The notes below the pieces were generated by a model that worked only from the letters and a program-made list of their open reading frames with translations, was not told where the DNA came from and searched no databases. A program made the translations under genes and the position numbers. Below, piece by piece: positions 12,553-22,218 of a stretch of DNA of 64,000 nt; the stretch's first letter is position 1; each line of letters starts with the position of its first letter. The stretch comes from Rallus limicola (lineage: Eukaryota; Chordata; Aves; Gruiformes; Rallidae): contig JAKCOZ010000014.1 of assembly GCA_022605955.1 (NCBI GenBank), positions 12,716,001 through 12,780,000 on the forward strand, in the 5' to 3' direction.

Positions 12553-12690
12553 GACGATGCTCTGCTTTCCTGTGGTTTGATGTCTCCCGCGGGTGTGCTG
12601 CTGGATTTGCTGTGTGCAGTTGCTCAGCTCGGCTGCGGCGGCTCTCTGAATGCAGGGAGGATAGGATCAGAGACCGATCGGTATTGTAAT
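12553..12690. other. Local CpG cluster of unknown role
   Basis: Eight CpG dinucleotides fall within about 130 bp, including CCCGCGGG, CTCGGCTGCGGCGGC and the 10-bp palindrome ACCGATCGGT, in a window where CpG is otherwise rare. It may be a small exon, promoter or enhancer. On the minus strand a plausible splice acceptor (pyrimidine-rich tract ending TTTTAG) precedes position 12726, and a 63-codon frame starts at 12552 with G at both -3 and +4. I see no clear matching donor and recognise no product. Confidence 0.4.
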
Positions 12691-13742
12691 CCACAAAATA
12701 AAGCACTTTTGTTTTCATGGAGCACCCTAAAATAAACAGAATAGCTTTATGGTATAAGCTACCCTGCAGAGCCCCTCTTATGGCTTTCTCATGACAAAAT
12801 GTCCCCAGCTTATTAATAAAACAACCTGTGAGCTGTGTTCCCATTTACTTTAACATTTACCTGTAAGATGTGCGACACATTTCTGCCACAGGCTTTCCTG
12901 TTCTTTATCAGCTAATATTACTTTTATAGTTTATAGCTATTTTTATTATACTTGAGTTGTTAGTAGAACGAAAAAAAATATTACTAGGAGCTGTAAAATT
13001 AACCATGATATCAACCTGCAATATCTTTTCCACTGCTCCCACTATGATGTGGATTCCCTGACAGGGTTGCTACCATAAAAATACTGTTTCTGTTCTTGGA
13101 TATTATATAGCACATGGCTTCTTCATTAACTGATGCATGTTCAAGTTGTAATTTTGTCCTATTTGGTGTGTAATTCCACACCTGGTGTTCATCTGGATTT
13201 ACTCTTTTGTGTTCACATGGAGTGCAGGCACTGAACAGGCAACAGTATTTTTGGAAATCTGCAGACCAGGTTAAACAGGTAACTGCTAAAACTTTGCTGC
13301 TTAACTTACATGTAGCAGCTAAAACTATTAATAATCACCTGTAAATAAATACAAATCTATGTGTCATTAAAGAAATCTGCATTTTATTACCAAAAAAGAT
13401 AGAGAATTCCTTGTGGCCTGTAGGTTTTAATAAAGTTGCTCCATTATTTGAATGCTCCAGGTTTAAAAAGGTGCAAAACAATCTGTATGTTTTGTAATAT
13501 GACTAAAATACTTCTTTTGAGAGTACCTTGCAAAAGCACGATCTATGTTTTCAAACTCTCAGTAAATTTATATAAAAACACTTAAAAAAAAGAAAGAAAA
13601 TAAAAGGTTGTCCTTAGCATTAACCTGTCCCACTGAAATAAATATATCATGTAACAAATGCTTTACTGGCTTTCATTGGGTTCTTCTGCCTGCCATTTCA
13701 TGAATCCTAAGTTAATTTTTCATGTTCTGTCTATGTTTCAAG
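12691..13742. other. Unassigned non-coding DNA
   Basis: AT-rich sequence between the CpG cluster and the candidate exon. Nothing recognised except a plausible branch point (TTAAT at 13712-13716) and a pyrimidine-rich tract directly before 13743. Confidence 0.45.
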
Positions 13743-13930
13743 GGATGGCTACCTCCCCTCACATCTGCAGGAAGATCGCTCCATCCCTTAGTACAGACTG
13801 CTACCAGGTTACTTCCTCTCAGGGCCCTGATGGATCCCCGCTCCGCAGACCCTCTCAGCAAGCCTCCTCCATGGCGGATGACGCTGTGTGCATCTTTCAC
13901 ATCGAGGTGGCCCAAAATGAATTTACACAG
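13743..13930 (+). CDS. Candidate internal or first coding exon, unknown protein
   Basis: A 188-bp block with exon features. It follows a pyrimidine-rich tract ending TTTCAAG, with a branch-point-like TTAAT 28 bp upstream, and ends in CACAG directly before GTGAAT, a fair splice donor. The plus-strand frame is open across the block and reads 62 codons from an ATG at 13745 (MATSPHICRK at the start, VAQNEFTQ at the end), with donor phase 0. It holds six CpGs, more than its flanks. I recognise no domain. The segment is rich in Ser, Pro and Arg, then turns to a short hydrophobic stretch (DDAVCIFHIEVA). It could also be a fragment of a processed pseudogene or a chance frame. No partner exon was found in the window, so a parent gene would have long introns. 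Confidence 0.3.
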
Positions 13931-14399
13931 GTGAATTTACAACTTTACATAATTTGACCTTATACATCTATATGTAAATACTTAAATATTCACATAACTT
14001 GCATATATACATATGGCAGCTACAGAAAGTGCCCGCAGTGAGTGTGTGAAACCTAGCTGGGTTGTGCAGAGAGGGATGCATGTGACCCATGGTGCTGCCT
14101 CTGCCTGCTAAATCTCACCTGCTTTTCCTTCAGTTCAGCTCCTGACATGGAAAATGTCTTTTTTTTTTTCTTTTTTAACCCCAAGAAGAATTGCATACCA
14201 TCAAAGCAAATTGCGACTGGGCTTTGGTAGTGACCTGTATGGCTTCAAGCAAGTGGAGTTGCTTCTGAGTGCTTTCCACTCCCCGTGTCTCTTATCTCCA
14301 TCTCATCTATTCATTGTAAAGCCTCTGGGGTGGTGTATTACCTCTGGTGTTTGGAAACTCAGCACACTGGTCCTTGGATTTTGATCAGGCTTTCTGGGG
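13931..14399. other. Unassigned non-coding DNA
   Basis: No feature recognised. A T-rich run at 14159-14176 is the only simple sequence. Confidence 0.45.
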
Positions 14400-14577
14400 C
14401 AGTGTTTTTTAACCTGTGGTTCACTGACCCTTGATGGTTCAAAAATTGCTTCTGAGGGAGTGATGGAAAGCACAGAAGAAAAATAAACCTATTTCAGAAA
14501 GGCATAATCCAATTTTCTGGGGCAGCAGCTCCACTGCAAGTTTTGCAGGGGTCCACAGAAGCAAGGTTGAAGCCCCA
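14400..14577. mobile_element. Probable old hAT-type MITE (Charlie-like ends)
   Basis: The left end CAGTGTTTTTTAACCTGTGG followed by TTCACTGACCC resembles the hAT/Charlie terminal inverted repeat (CAGTGGTTCTCAACC-type). The right end, GGGGTCCACAGAAGC followed by AAGGTTGAAGCCCC, is its approximate reverse complement: GGGGCTTCAACCTTGCTTCTGTGGACCCC when read on the minus strand in two parts. The intervening 120 bp is AT-rich and non-coding. A length of about 180 bp with diverged inverted ends fits a non-autonomous element. I cannot see a clean 8-bp target duplication, which is expected for an old copy. Confidence 0.5.
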
Positions 14578-14842
14578 TTTTATAGGGTTTAGTAAATACA
14601 AATTGGTGCCAGAAATAAAGAATTTGGCTCAGTTTGCAATATGTTATTATCTAGTATTTACAGGCTAGGCATCTATGTGTGGTGTGTTTTATTTATATAC
14701 ACAAGAAGAAATACATGTGCATTTGTTTTCTATTAGTCTGTTATCTATCCTTCTAACATGAAAGAGCGCTTGCTGATGTCATGCGCCCAGTTTGTACGTG
14801 TGTTTTCTTCAGGCAGTTTGTCTCTTTTTATTTTCTTCTCTT

Positions 14843-14864
14843 CCCCCCCCCCCCCCCCCCCCCC
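14843..14864. repeat. Poly-C tract, 22 bp
   Basis: An uninterrupted run of 22 C followed by GCCCTTTCCCTTTTCCC. The surrounding 14821-14881 is almost pure pyrimidine, so triplex or i-motif structure is possible, and such a run is error-prone in sequencing. Confidence 0.95.
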
Positions 14865-15129
14865 GCCCTTTCCCTTTTCCCAGCATTTTTGTCAAACCTT
14901 GGAGAGCTGCACCAGCAGATGTGCCTTTAATGGGCAGGTCCCGCAGAGCTGCCATCCCGGGGCATCCCCCATGGCTGCACTGCTGTGAGACCGGCTGTGC
15001 TGCTTTGTTGCACTCACCGCTGCTTCTGCTCTGTGCTCCTGCCTGGGAATCCTTTCGAGAGAGCTGCCTTTGATTGCTTGCTGTAGAGACAGTTTTAAAA
15101 GCTGTTGGTCTGTGGGTTGGGTGGTTTGG

Positions 15130-15144
15130 TTTTTTTTTTTTTTT
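15130..15144. repeat. Poly-T tract, 15 bp
   Basis: A run of 15 T. It could be the reverse of a poly(A) tail, but no retroposed body is recognisable beside it. Confidence 0.85.
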
Positions 15145-16344
15145 GTGTTCCCATCCTTCTGAACTCCCTCTCCTGGCTGACAATGGAAGATATGTGTATG
15201 CTGAGTCAGGTTTTCTATGCCCTCAAGGATTAGGCAGCTGAAGTGGATGATGCTTTACAGCTGGCTCACAATAACTCTTGAGCAGCAGAGGGGTGATGCT
15301 TCCACGTGAAGCGCAGCTGGCTTCAAACAAGGTTCCCAGCCTTCTTTTCCAGCCAATGCACCGGTGAAAATAGAAATTATTCCTTACTTCATTGGACTGA
15401 ACTACCCTCCCTCCCATCTTCATCTGCCTCACAGCTGCCTCCCTCACTCCAGAGGTGAGACCAAACACAGAGCAGCAATTTCTGTACTGACCTTGTCAAC
15501 ACAGATCAGACAGAGGTTTTCCTGCAGGGCTACTGGACCTCACTTGTAAAGCATTTGAGTCCCTCTCCTTGCCACTGCTATAAATTACTCATTTTTTGCT
15601 AGTTTGAAAATAATATGGAAGATGTCATTTGAAAAAAAACAGTACTAATGCAACCCAGCTGGAGGGTATGGACAGACACTTGAAAGCTGTTTGTTTGTCA
15701 TCAGACCCTCACCTATCACAACATTAAGTGATACCTCTTCTGGCCCTGAGGATGATTTAAATCTCAAGGTTTTGAGGCTCTGCACAAATCTTGGAGTGAG
15801 AAGTTGGATGGTTAGTAGAGTTCAGCTGAGAAATAGCAAACCATGGAGCGATATAACTCAACTGCAGCTGTCTGTAGCTGAAATATCTGTGGGAGATGTA
15901 GCTGTGAGATATGAGAAGAGATGAGATGAGATGTGGGAAAGTAAAATTTGACCTTGGAGAGTTTAGTTGTCTCCAGGGCAGGTGCTCAGTGCAAAAGCTC
16001 TAGGCTGGGGAGACTTAAGAGACGCCATTGGGTGAACTTTGATTTGAGTGTTTTAACCCCTCCTAAAGGATATCATCAAATTCTTTCAGTGAAACTACTT
16101 CAGTTTGCAAAACAGTTGCAAAACACAGAAGGCACAAAAAGGTCAGTTTCTTTGTGTATCTTTGTGCTCTGAAAGATCCTGTGAGTCTTTCTCTGTGTAT
16201 TCAGGCAAGTCCCCTAGCTGCTGAGAGGCAGCCAAGCATCTGAGCTAGCCTGTTCTGGCACACCCTCTACAAGCTCCAAGTATTGTTGCTGCCTTCTCCT
16301 GTGCTCTGTTGTGCTCCTCTGTCCTATGGAGCTCCTTCTTGTCC
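15145..16344. other. Unassigned non-coding DNA
   Basis: No gene or interspersed repeat recognised. Short overlapping frames on both strands lack any family resemblance. Confidence 0.45.
15918..15933. repeat. Short (GATGA)n tract
   Basis: Three copies of the pentamer GATGA or its permutations in a purine-rich stretch. A minor simple repeat. Confidence 0.7.
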
Positions 16345-16617
16345 CACCACCTGTCACTTGGGAGAAGAGACCAACACCCATGCCTCTACAACCTCCTTTC
16401 AAGGAAGCTGTAAGTGGTGATCAGGTCTCCCCTCAGCCTCCTCCAGGCTAAACAACCCCATTTCTCTCAGCCTCTCATAAGGTTTACTCTCCAGACCCTT
16501 CACCAGCCTGGTTGCCTTTCTCTGGACACACTCAGGACTCAAGTCTTTCTTGTAGTGAGAGGCCCAAAACTGAACACAGTATTTAGGGTGCGGCCTCACC
16601 AAAAGCATATCCAGCAG
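16345..16617 (-). mobile_element. CR1 LINE fragment, end of ORF2 reverse transcriptase region
   Basis: The minus strand from 16605 encodes [20 protein letters not shown], then [15 protein letters not shown] and [11 protein letters not shown]. This is the C-terminal region following the RT domain of CR1 ORF2 (usual forms [38 protein letters not shown]). On the plus strand it continues leftward through AGGTCTCCCCTCAGCCTCCT to CACCTGTCACTTGGGAGAAG near 16345. The copy is truncated at both ends: it lacks the 3' UTR and octamer tail and everything 5' of the RT end. Small gaps disturb the frame, for instance loss of the KRRLRGDL segment. Confidence 0.9.
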
Positions 16618-19600
16618 AAAAAGCACCACATGCAGGTCAATCTAATGCTTTTATGCGCCTTTCAGTGTAGGTAATAATACTAAAGTCCTTAACAGCAGAA
16701 AATAGGTACTCAGTGGCAAGATGGAGCAATTTGGGGTTTTGTGTTCTAGCCTTTGCAATCACTGGCACAGTGTAACAAAAAGCAGCTGTTGCCTACCTTG
16801 CCTTTCTAATCAGGTAATGGATTGTTGCATCGCACAGCAGCAACCGGCTGTGCTGCACACAGCTCTCCCTAGCTATCATCACAATTAGGGGCAATTTTTT
16901 TCCAAAGCCTCTTTCTTCTGCATAAACTAACTTTTCTGTATAACTTAAGTGATCACAGTCTAAAATGCTCTTGAGTATTAACATATCTGTTCCCAGAAAT
17001 ACCTTCAAGGGATACTTTATCTAAATGTCCTGTGAGGCAGTTGCTGCCGTTTGTGGCTCTCTGAAGTGTATTAAGTGAATTTATTCTCCTGTTACGTGGA
17101 GTTTACTGCTCAACATTAGTCCCTCTCAGGAGACAGGACCTGAGAGGTGGATCAGAATTCTGCTCTGGTAAATGGGTTAAGAGGTTTGATCTGGTATTTG
17201 GTCATATGTAGACATCTAAATCCAGGTCTCAAAAAAATCCAGCTCACTTGTCACTGGGACTCAAGGGCCTTTTCTCACTGTTGTATTTATCAGGTTTGCT
17301 GTACCTGAAAGTGTTCTTACATATCCAGGACACTTTCTGTGTTTTGAAGGCCACAGAACTTGATGTTCAGCCCAGTGGAACAGCTGGATGGTCTGCAGGA
17401 AGGAGTTTGTCTGGAGATGTCTCTCAGGGAACCAGGCCTGGTGGGACACTTTTTGAGGAAAACATTTCTTCCCATGAGGCCCTTGGCTGCCCATACATTT
17501 CAAGTCATGGGACAGAAATTAGGAAAAAAAAATTACTGTTATGATAAAACTCAGTTAATTTATACAGGCTTTCAGGAGGCTTTCTATACTCAACTAAAAC
17601 CGAGGCCATGCTCTTCATGGATAACATTTACCACTTCTCCCTAACCTCTTTATTTCAGAAAATACCTATGTTAACATACACTGCTGCCAGGCATTAGCAT
17701 CACTAATTGCTGCAAATCACAATGTTTACAAAAAATGAATACAAAAAGAACCAGCAACTGAAATGGAAATGGAGGAGTCTTGACAATGAAGTCACTTCTT
17801 AGCTAAAATGATCTGGAAAAATAATTGCTTCTTGCATAGGAATGTCTTTTGTTTAGTCTTTATTTTTATTTATTCTTTACTCATTGTGGTTAGAAATGTG
17901 TAAGAATGCTGAGGCAGGATGAAGTGTTTCCACTTCTGCCCTGCCTGACTCTGTAGTCCATTAAGCCTGAGTGGGATGGAGATAACACAGGCATGTGATG
18001 AGCCATGAAGCAGAGTCCCCACCCCAAGACAAGTGGAAGAGTTTCGCTGTTCATGAGTGAGGAGTAGCATGCCTTTGACTTAGATGAATAGGCAGAAAAG
18101 GAGGGGAAAAAAGGATGTTATCTTTTGCTAATATGGAACTTCCCTCACAATGGCTTGGTTAATGAATGATTACATTCCCACTCAATCTGCTTTTATTTCT
18201 GCAGGACTGTTCCTTTTGTGAGACACAATGTGGAAACATACTGGACTCAAGCTTTTCTTCAAGTACGTCATTTACAATAGCTTTTAAAGACTTGCAGGAT
18301 CCTTGATTTAAAGAACATTGCTTGAACTCAGTTTGGAAGTATATCCAACACATGCTCTGAGAATAAAAGCATTTGAGAAAATGTTTTTTCTTTTTTGGTC
18401 AAGAATTGCTATCTACACCAGATTGATTTGGAAAACACAACCAGAACATAAACAGTCTTACATACCATCAATTATTTGCAGATGAAATAGAGAATTAGAG
18501 AAAAATAGCATTGTATACCACAAAACAGGGTAAAAAAACCCACCCCTGTGAACCATCTCAATCTTTATATTTTGATCAGTCCCAATAACAACAGTCCAGG
18601 AAAAAATATTTCCAAGTGGTCCATTGTCTAAGCATTTCCTGAGGCTGGTCCTGGCACCAATGCAGCAGATGTAACCAAATATTGGACACTGACCAGGTCT
18701 CAGCACAGCCTGCAGCACCTTAGAAGAGAGTAGCCCTTCTCAGGCCTCTATCTCAGGCCTTCTCAGTGAAGGAGCTTGACACATTAAAGCACATTTTTTC
18801 CCTTCATTTCTCCTCCCTGAGTGCAATCCCACTCACAGTAACGAGAGGCAAGTGAAGCTAAGTGAGCTTTGATTGCTCTGGCACATCTGAGTTGCTGTTT
18901 TTGGTAGGATCTGCCCCAGGAGAAGCCTAAAGGGAGGATCAGCAGTAGGCAGGTCAGCAAATATGAAGTTCTTGAGACTGATGCACACCTGCCTGAGGCC
19001 TGGCACCACTCATGTTTGGCCACAAGAAAACATTGCCTGTTTCCCACTGGGTTCTTAATTTCAACAGAGATAGAAACCTCTCAAAATAGCCAGAAACTTC
19101 ACTACTGTGTTTGTGCCATTATCATGTTGTTAAGGAAACTGATGAAGGTCCTTCATTCTCCCATGATTAATTTTGCAGTTAGATCAACCTTGTGAAATCC
19201 AATAATTTATTAAAGACAAAACTGAGCTGAGCAAATAAATATCTGGCGAACCCAACATCTTTTTGTTTACAACTTGTCTGCAAACAGATTACAACCCTGA
19301 CACCTTCTCTGCCTGAAATTAATTTATATAAATAATACTAGCCTTATACTGTGTGTATGCAACTACATCTATATATGCTCAGCTTATTACAAATATACCA
19401 TCCTCAAGAGCTCAGACAGTCTGTCTGGGTCAGCATATCAGACCGCATGCTTCAGTATCCTGGTTGGATGAGAATTGGGCTTTTCAGGAAGATTTATGTG
19501 AATGATAAATTATAGACCTTTCAGAAGAAGCCAGTGAACATTCCTGTCAGTATCTTAGCTTGCTGGTGTATTTATGGAACGTTTGATTACATAAGTATTA

Positions 19601-20699
19601 TGAGCTTAATTTAAGTGAAAATTAAATAAAACAGGTTGCCACTCAGTATGAATATTTTACCAGTTTCTATAGTAGAGACCTTCTATACTTTCTGCTGGCA
19701 AAGGGAACAAAATGTAAATCACTTTGAAGTTTTGGATTACTGCAAATCTTGGGTATCATGAGTTGTCTCCTTAATCAAAGAACTGGCTTAAATGAATACC
19801 TCTTTGAACCTGCCTTGGCACCTGCATGGTGTTTTTGTGCTTCTCTCTGGGACCACAAGGACCAGAGTTCTGTGATGAATTTTGAGATTTCCTAGTTAAC
19901 AGGATGATTCTAGAACCACTTATTAGAACCACCAGATAGCCTTAGATTGGAAATAAAATCACAAGAGTTGGCCCCACCAGCCTGGTGCAGGTGTTCAGCT
20001 CTTTGGGCAATGAGGATGGCGTAAATACGCAGATAGGGCCTGAAGTTCAGAGATGCTGAGCAGCTGCTGCTCCTGTTAGTTTGTATGAGGGCTGTGGGTG
20101 ATAGCTAAAAATCACTCCCTGATGTTTCTCCGAAACTAAGGGGGGTAGAGGGAATGGAGATATAGGGATAGCGAAAACACTGGCAACTGCAAGTATCTGA
20201 ACATAAAATATTTGACAGGGAAGGAGGAAGAAGAGCAAGAACCATTGTGGCCTGAAAGGGTAATGACCAAGGGGAAATAGACATTACAAGCAATATACAC
20301 CATGCTGCTATAGTCTTGGAAAAACTGGTTTTGCAAGAACAGGGCAGAAGAAAGGCTGAAATATGACAAAACATTCTGTGCATGTTCAGGGTATCACACC
20401 CACTCTGTGACTGTCATTTGATGCTGTGTAGAGCCGAGGAAGCCCCAGATTTCATCTTGTATGTGCTGTAGTGATCACAGCAGGGAAATGGCCAAGCAAA
20501 ACAAGCCAAAGACCAACAACCCCCATCCTTGCCCTCAAACCATCCAAACAAAAAAACCCCAGCAAATACAGAGGAAGAACAAACGTGAATTTTAAACTTC
20601 ACAGGATAGCAATATGAGACAAAATACCTTTCCAGATTTGTGCAAAGCCAATACAAGGTGGATCCCAAAACATACAGTCAAATATTCCTTTGAGAAATC
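16618..20699. other. Unassigned non-coding DNA
   Basis: About 4 kb with no recognised gene or interspersed repeat. One small tandem repeat lies at 18738-18766 (TCTCAGGCCT twice plus a partial third copy). Open frames are short and overlap on both strands. Confidence 0.5.
18738..18766. repeat. 13-bp tandem repeat, about 2.3 copies
   Basis: TCTCAGGCCT begins at 18738 and 18751, with a partial TCTCAG at 18761. A minor local duplication. Confidence 0.7.
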
Positions 20700-20870
20700 A
20701 GCAATGGGTGATTTGTGCATCCCAGCTGTAAAGCCTTGTAAATAATGAAGTTTTCAATGTGCTTTTAAAAGTCTCCAAGGATGTTGCAGACCTATCAGCT
20801 GTCAAAACAGTATTCCCCAGCTTGTGCACAGCATAAACAAATGTTCTTGCACCTGCCAAATTCAATTGCA
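20700..20870 (-). mobile_element. Possible ancient LINE ORF2 C-terminal remnant (L2/CR1-like)
   Basis: A 75-codon minus-strand frame (20698-20925) contains ARTFVYAVHKLGNT, then RSATSLETFKSTLKTSLFT and RLY. LINE ORF2 proteins of the L2/CR1 superfamily commonly end with RTFS-x-AAP-x-LWNSLP followed by RSAPSLSxFKSxLKTHLF, and the order and spacing here agree. It lacks the LWNSLP core residues and the flanks carry no avian CR1 3' block, so it would be an old copy of another family. The resemblance is short and based on motif memory, so chance is possible. Confidence 0.42.
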
Positions 20871-22151
20871 CAAGAGTAACCACTAGCTGACCAGTGTGAA
20901 AAGAAAGGAGGAAGCTGATCTGCAAAAAGGAATAAGTATGTCTGCTAGATACAGATCTATACTGTGGGGAGATGGGAAATGTAGCTTAAAAAAGCCAAAC
21001 CCCAAAAGCCCTAACCTTGACCTTCTGCCATAGGCACAATCCTCTTGGCTTTGTGCATTTATATTATCTAGTGCTATCTCCTGCCATTGTAGGAATGAAG
21101 AGGTTCAAATACTGAATTTTTCTTAAGCTTGTATTGGTGGGATGGAATAAATTGAAGTTATCAGTACTGTTGATGGACAAGTATAGTTGAATTCAATCCC
21201 ATATTCAAAACCAGCTAAGTATTGGGAGTTGCTCAAAGTTGTGATTTTAATTGGGGTTCTTGTAGGCACTATTATGTCAGACAGCATGGTAAGATTTTTC
21301 AAAGCCAGGGGAAAATGCACTTTCATTTACACTCTGAGAGAATGGGGGTGAACAGATAGATGTAAATGCACAGAATAGAAAAATTCAGCCATTACCTGCT
21401 TTTTAAATAATAGAAATGCAAAATATAGTCTAAGTCACAGCAGGGAAAGGATCTTCAAGTGAGTGATTTTTGCTGCTACCTTTATAAACACCTTTTGGGA
21501 ATGCTGCATGACACACATGGCACCTTGAGCAACTGCAGTGGTGAGCTTCCCCTTTGGCAAGGCTTAGATGAATGACATTTTACATGAACTTCTTTTGTTT
21601 GCACTGTGTGATTGCACATATAGGGGATATTAGACAAAGTATCTGCTTTTCAAAAGTATTCTTAGATGTCTCACCTTTTCCAAGGCTCTGCTATGTAACT
21701 GATTTTTGGGAATGATCTTGAGAGCTATTGAGCACCTGGGCTCATTCAAAACCAGAGTGCTCTGCATATCTGGTGTCTCAAAATAGGCCATACATTGATA
21801 GACACGGTGACGCAGTGTCCTTATTCAAACCTGCCTTCACCCAAAGCTGGTGTATTTCCCCTTCATCTGCCATCTGCGTATTTCCAGGGAGACAAGGAAA
21901 GAGGATAACAGAGGTTAGCTGGCCCTAAGGAGGATCCTTGCTAAGGATTGGCACTAAAATGACTTATGCCAAGGACAAACTTCCTAGAGACGCCACAGGC
22001 TTCTGTGTAAGTACACAGTGGTTTTGCATTTGAGGTGGCCAACTGTAGTTCAGATCTACCATATTTTCACATAATGGATTTTTCTCTCTAGTAAAGTCTT
22101 CTTTTGTGCAATAACCAGCTTGGGTGATTGATTTCAAAACAAGCCTGCTAT
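20871..22151. other. Unassigned non-coding DNA
   Basis: No gene or repeat recognised. Confidence 0.45.
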
Positions 22152-22218
22152 GATCGGGTTGGACCTGATGATCTCTCGAGGTCCCTTCCAACCCCTATGA
22201 TTCTGTGACTCTGTGATC
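22152..22218 (+). mobile_element. CR1 LINE 3' tail
   Basis: GGGTTGGACCTGATGATCTC, CGAGGTCCCTTCCAACCCC and then octamer-like ATGATTCTGTGACTCTGTG. Only the last ~67 bp of a CR1 remain. Confidence 0.92.
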
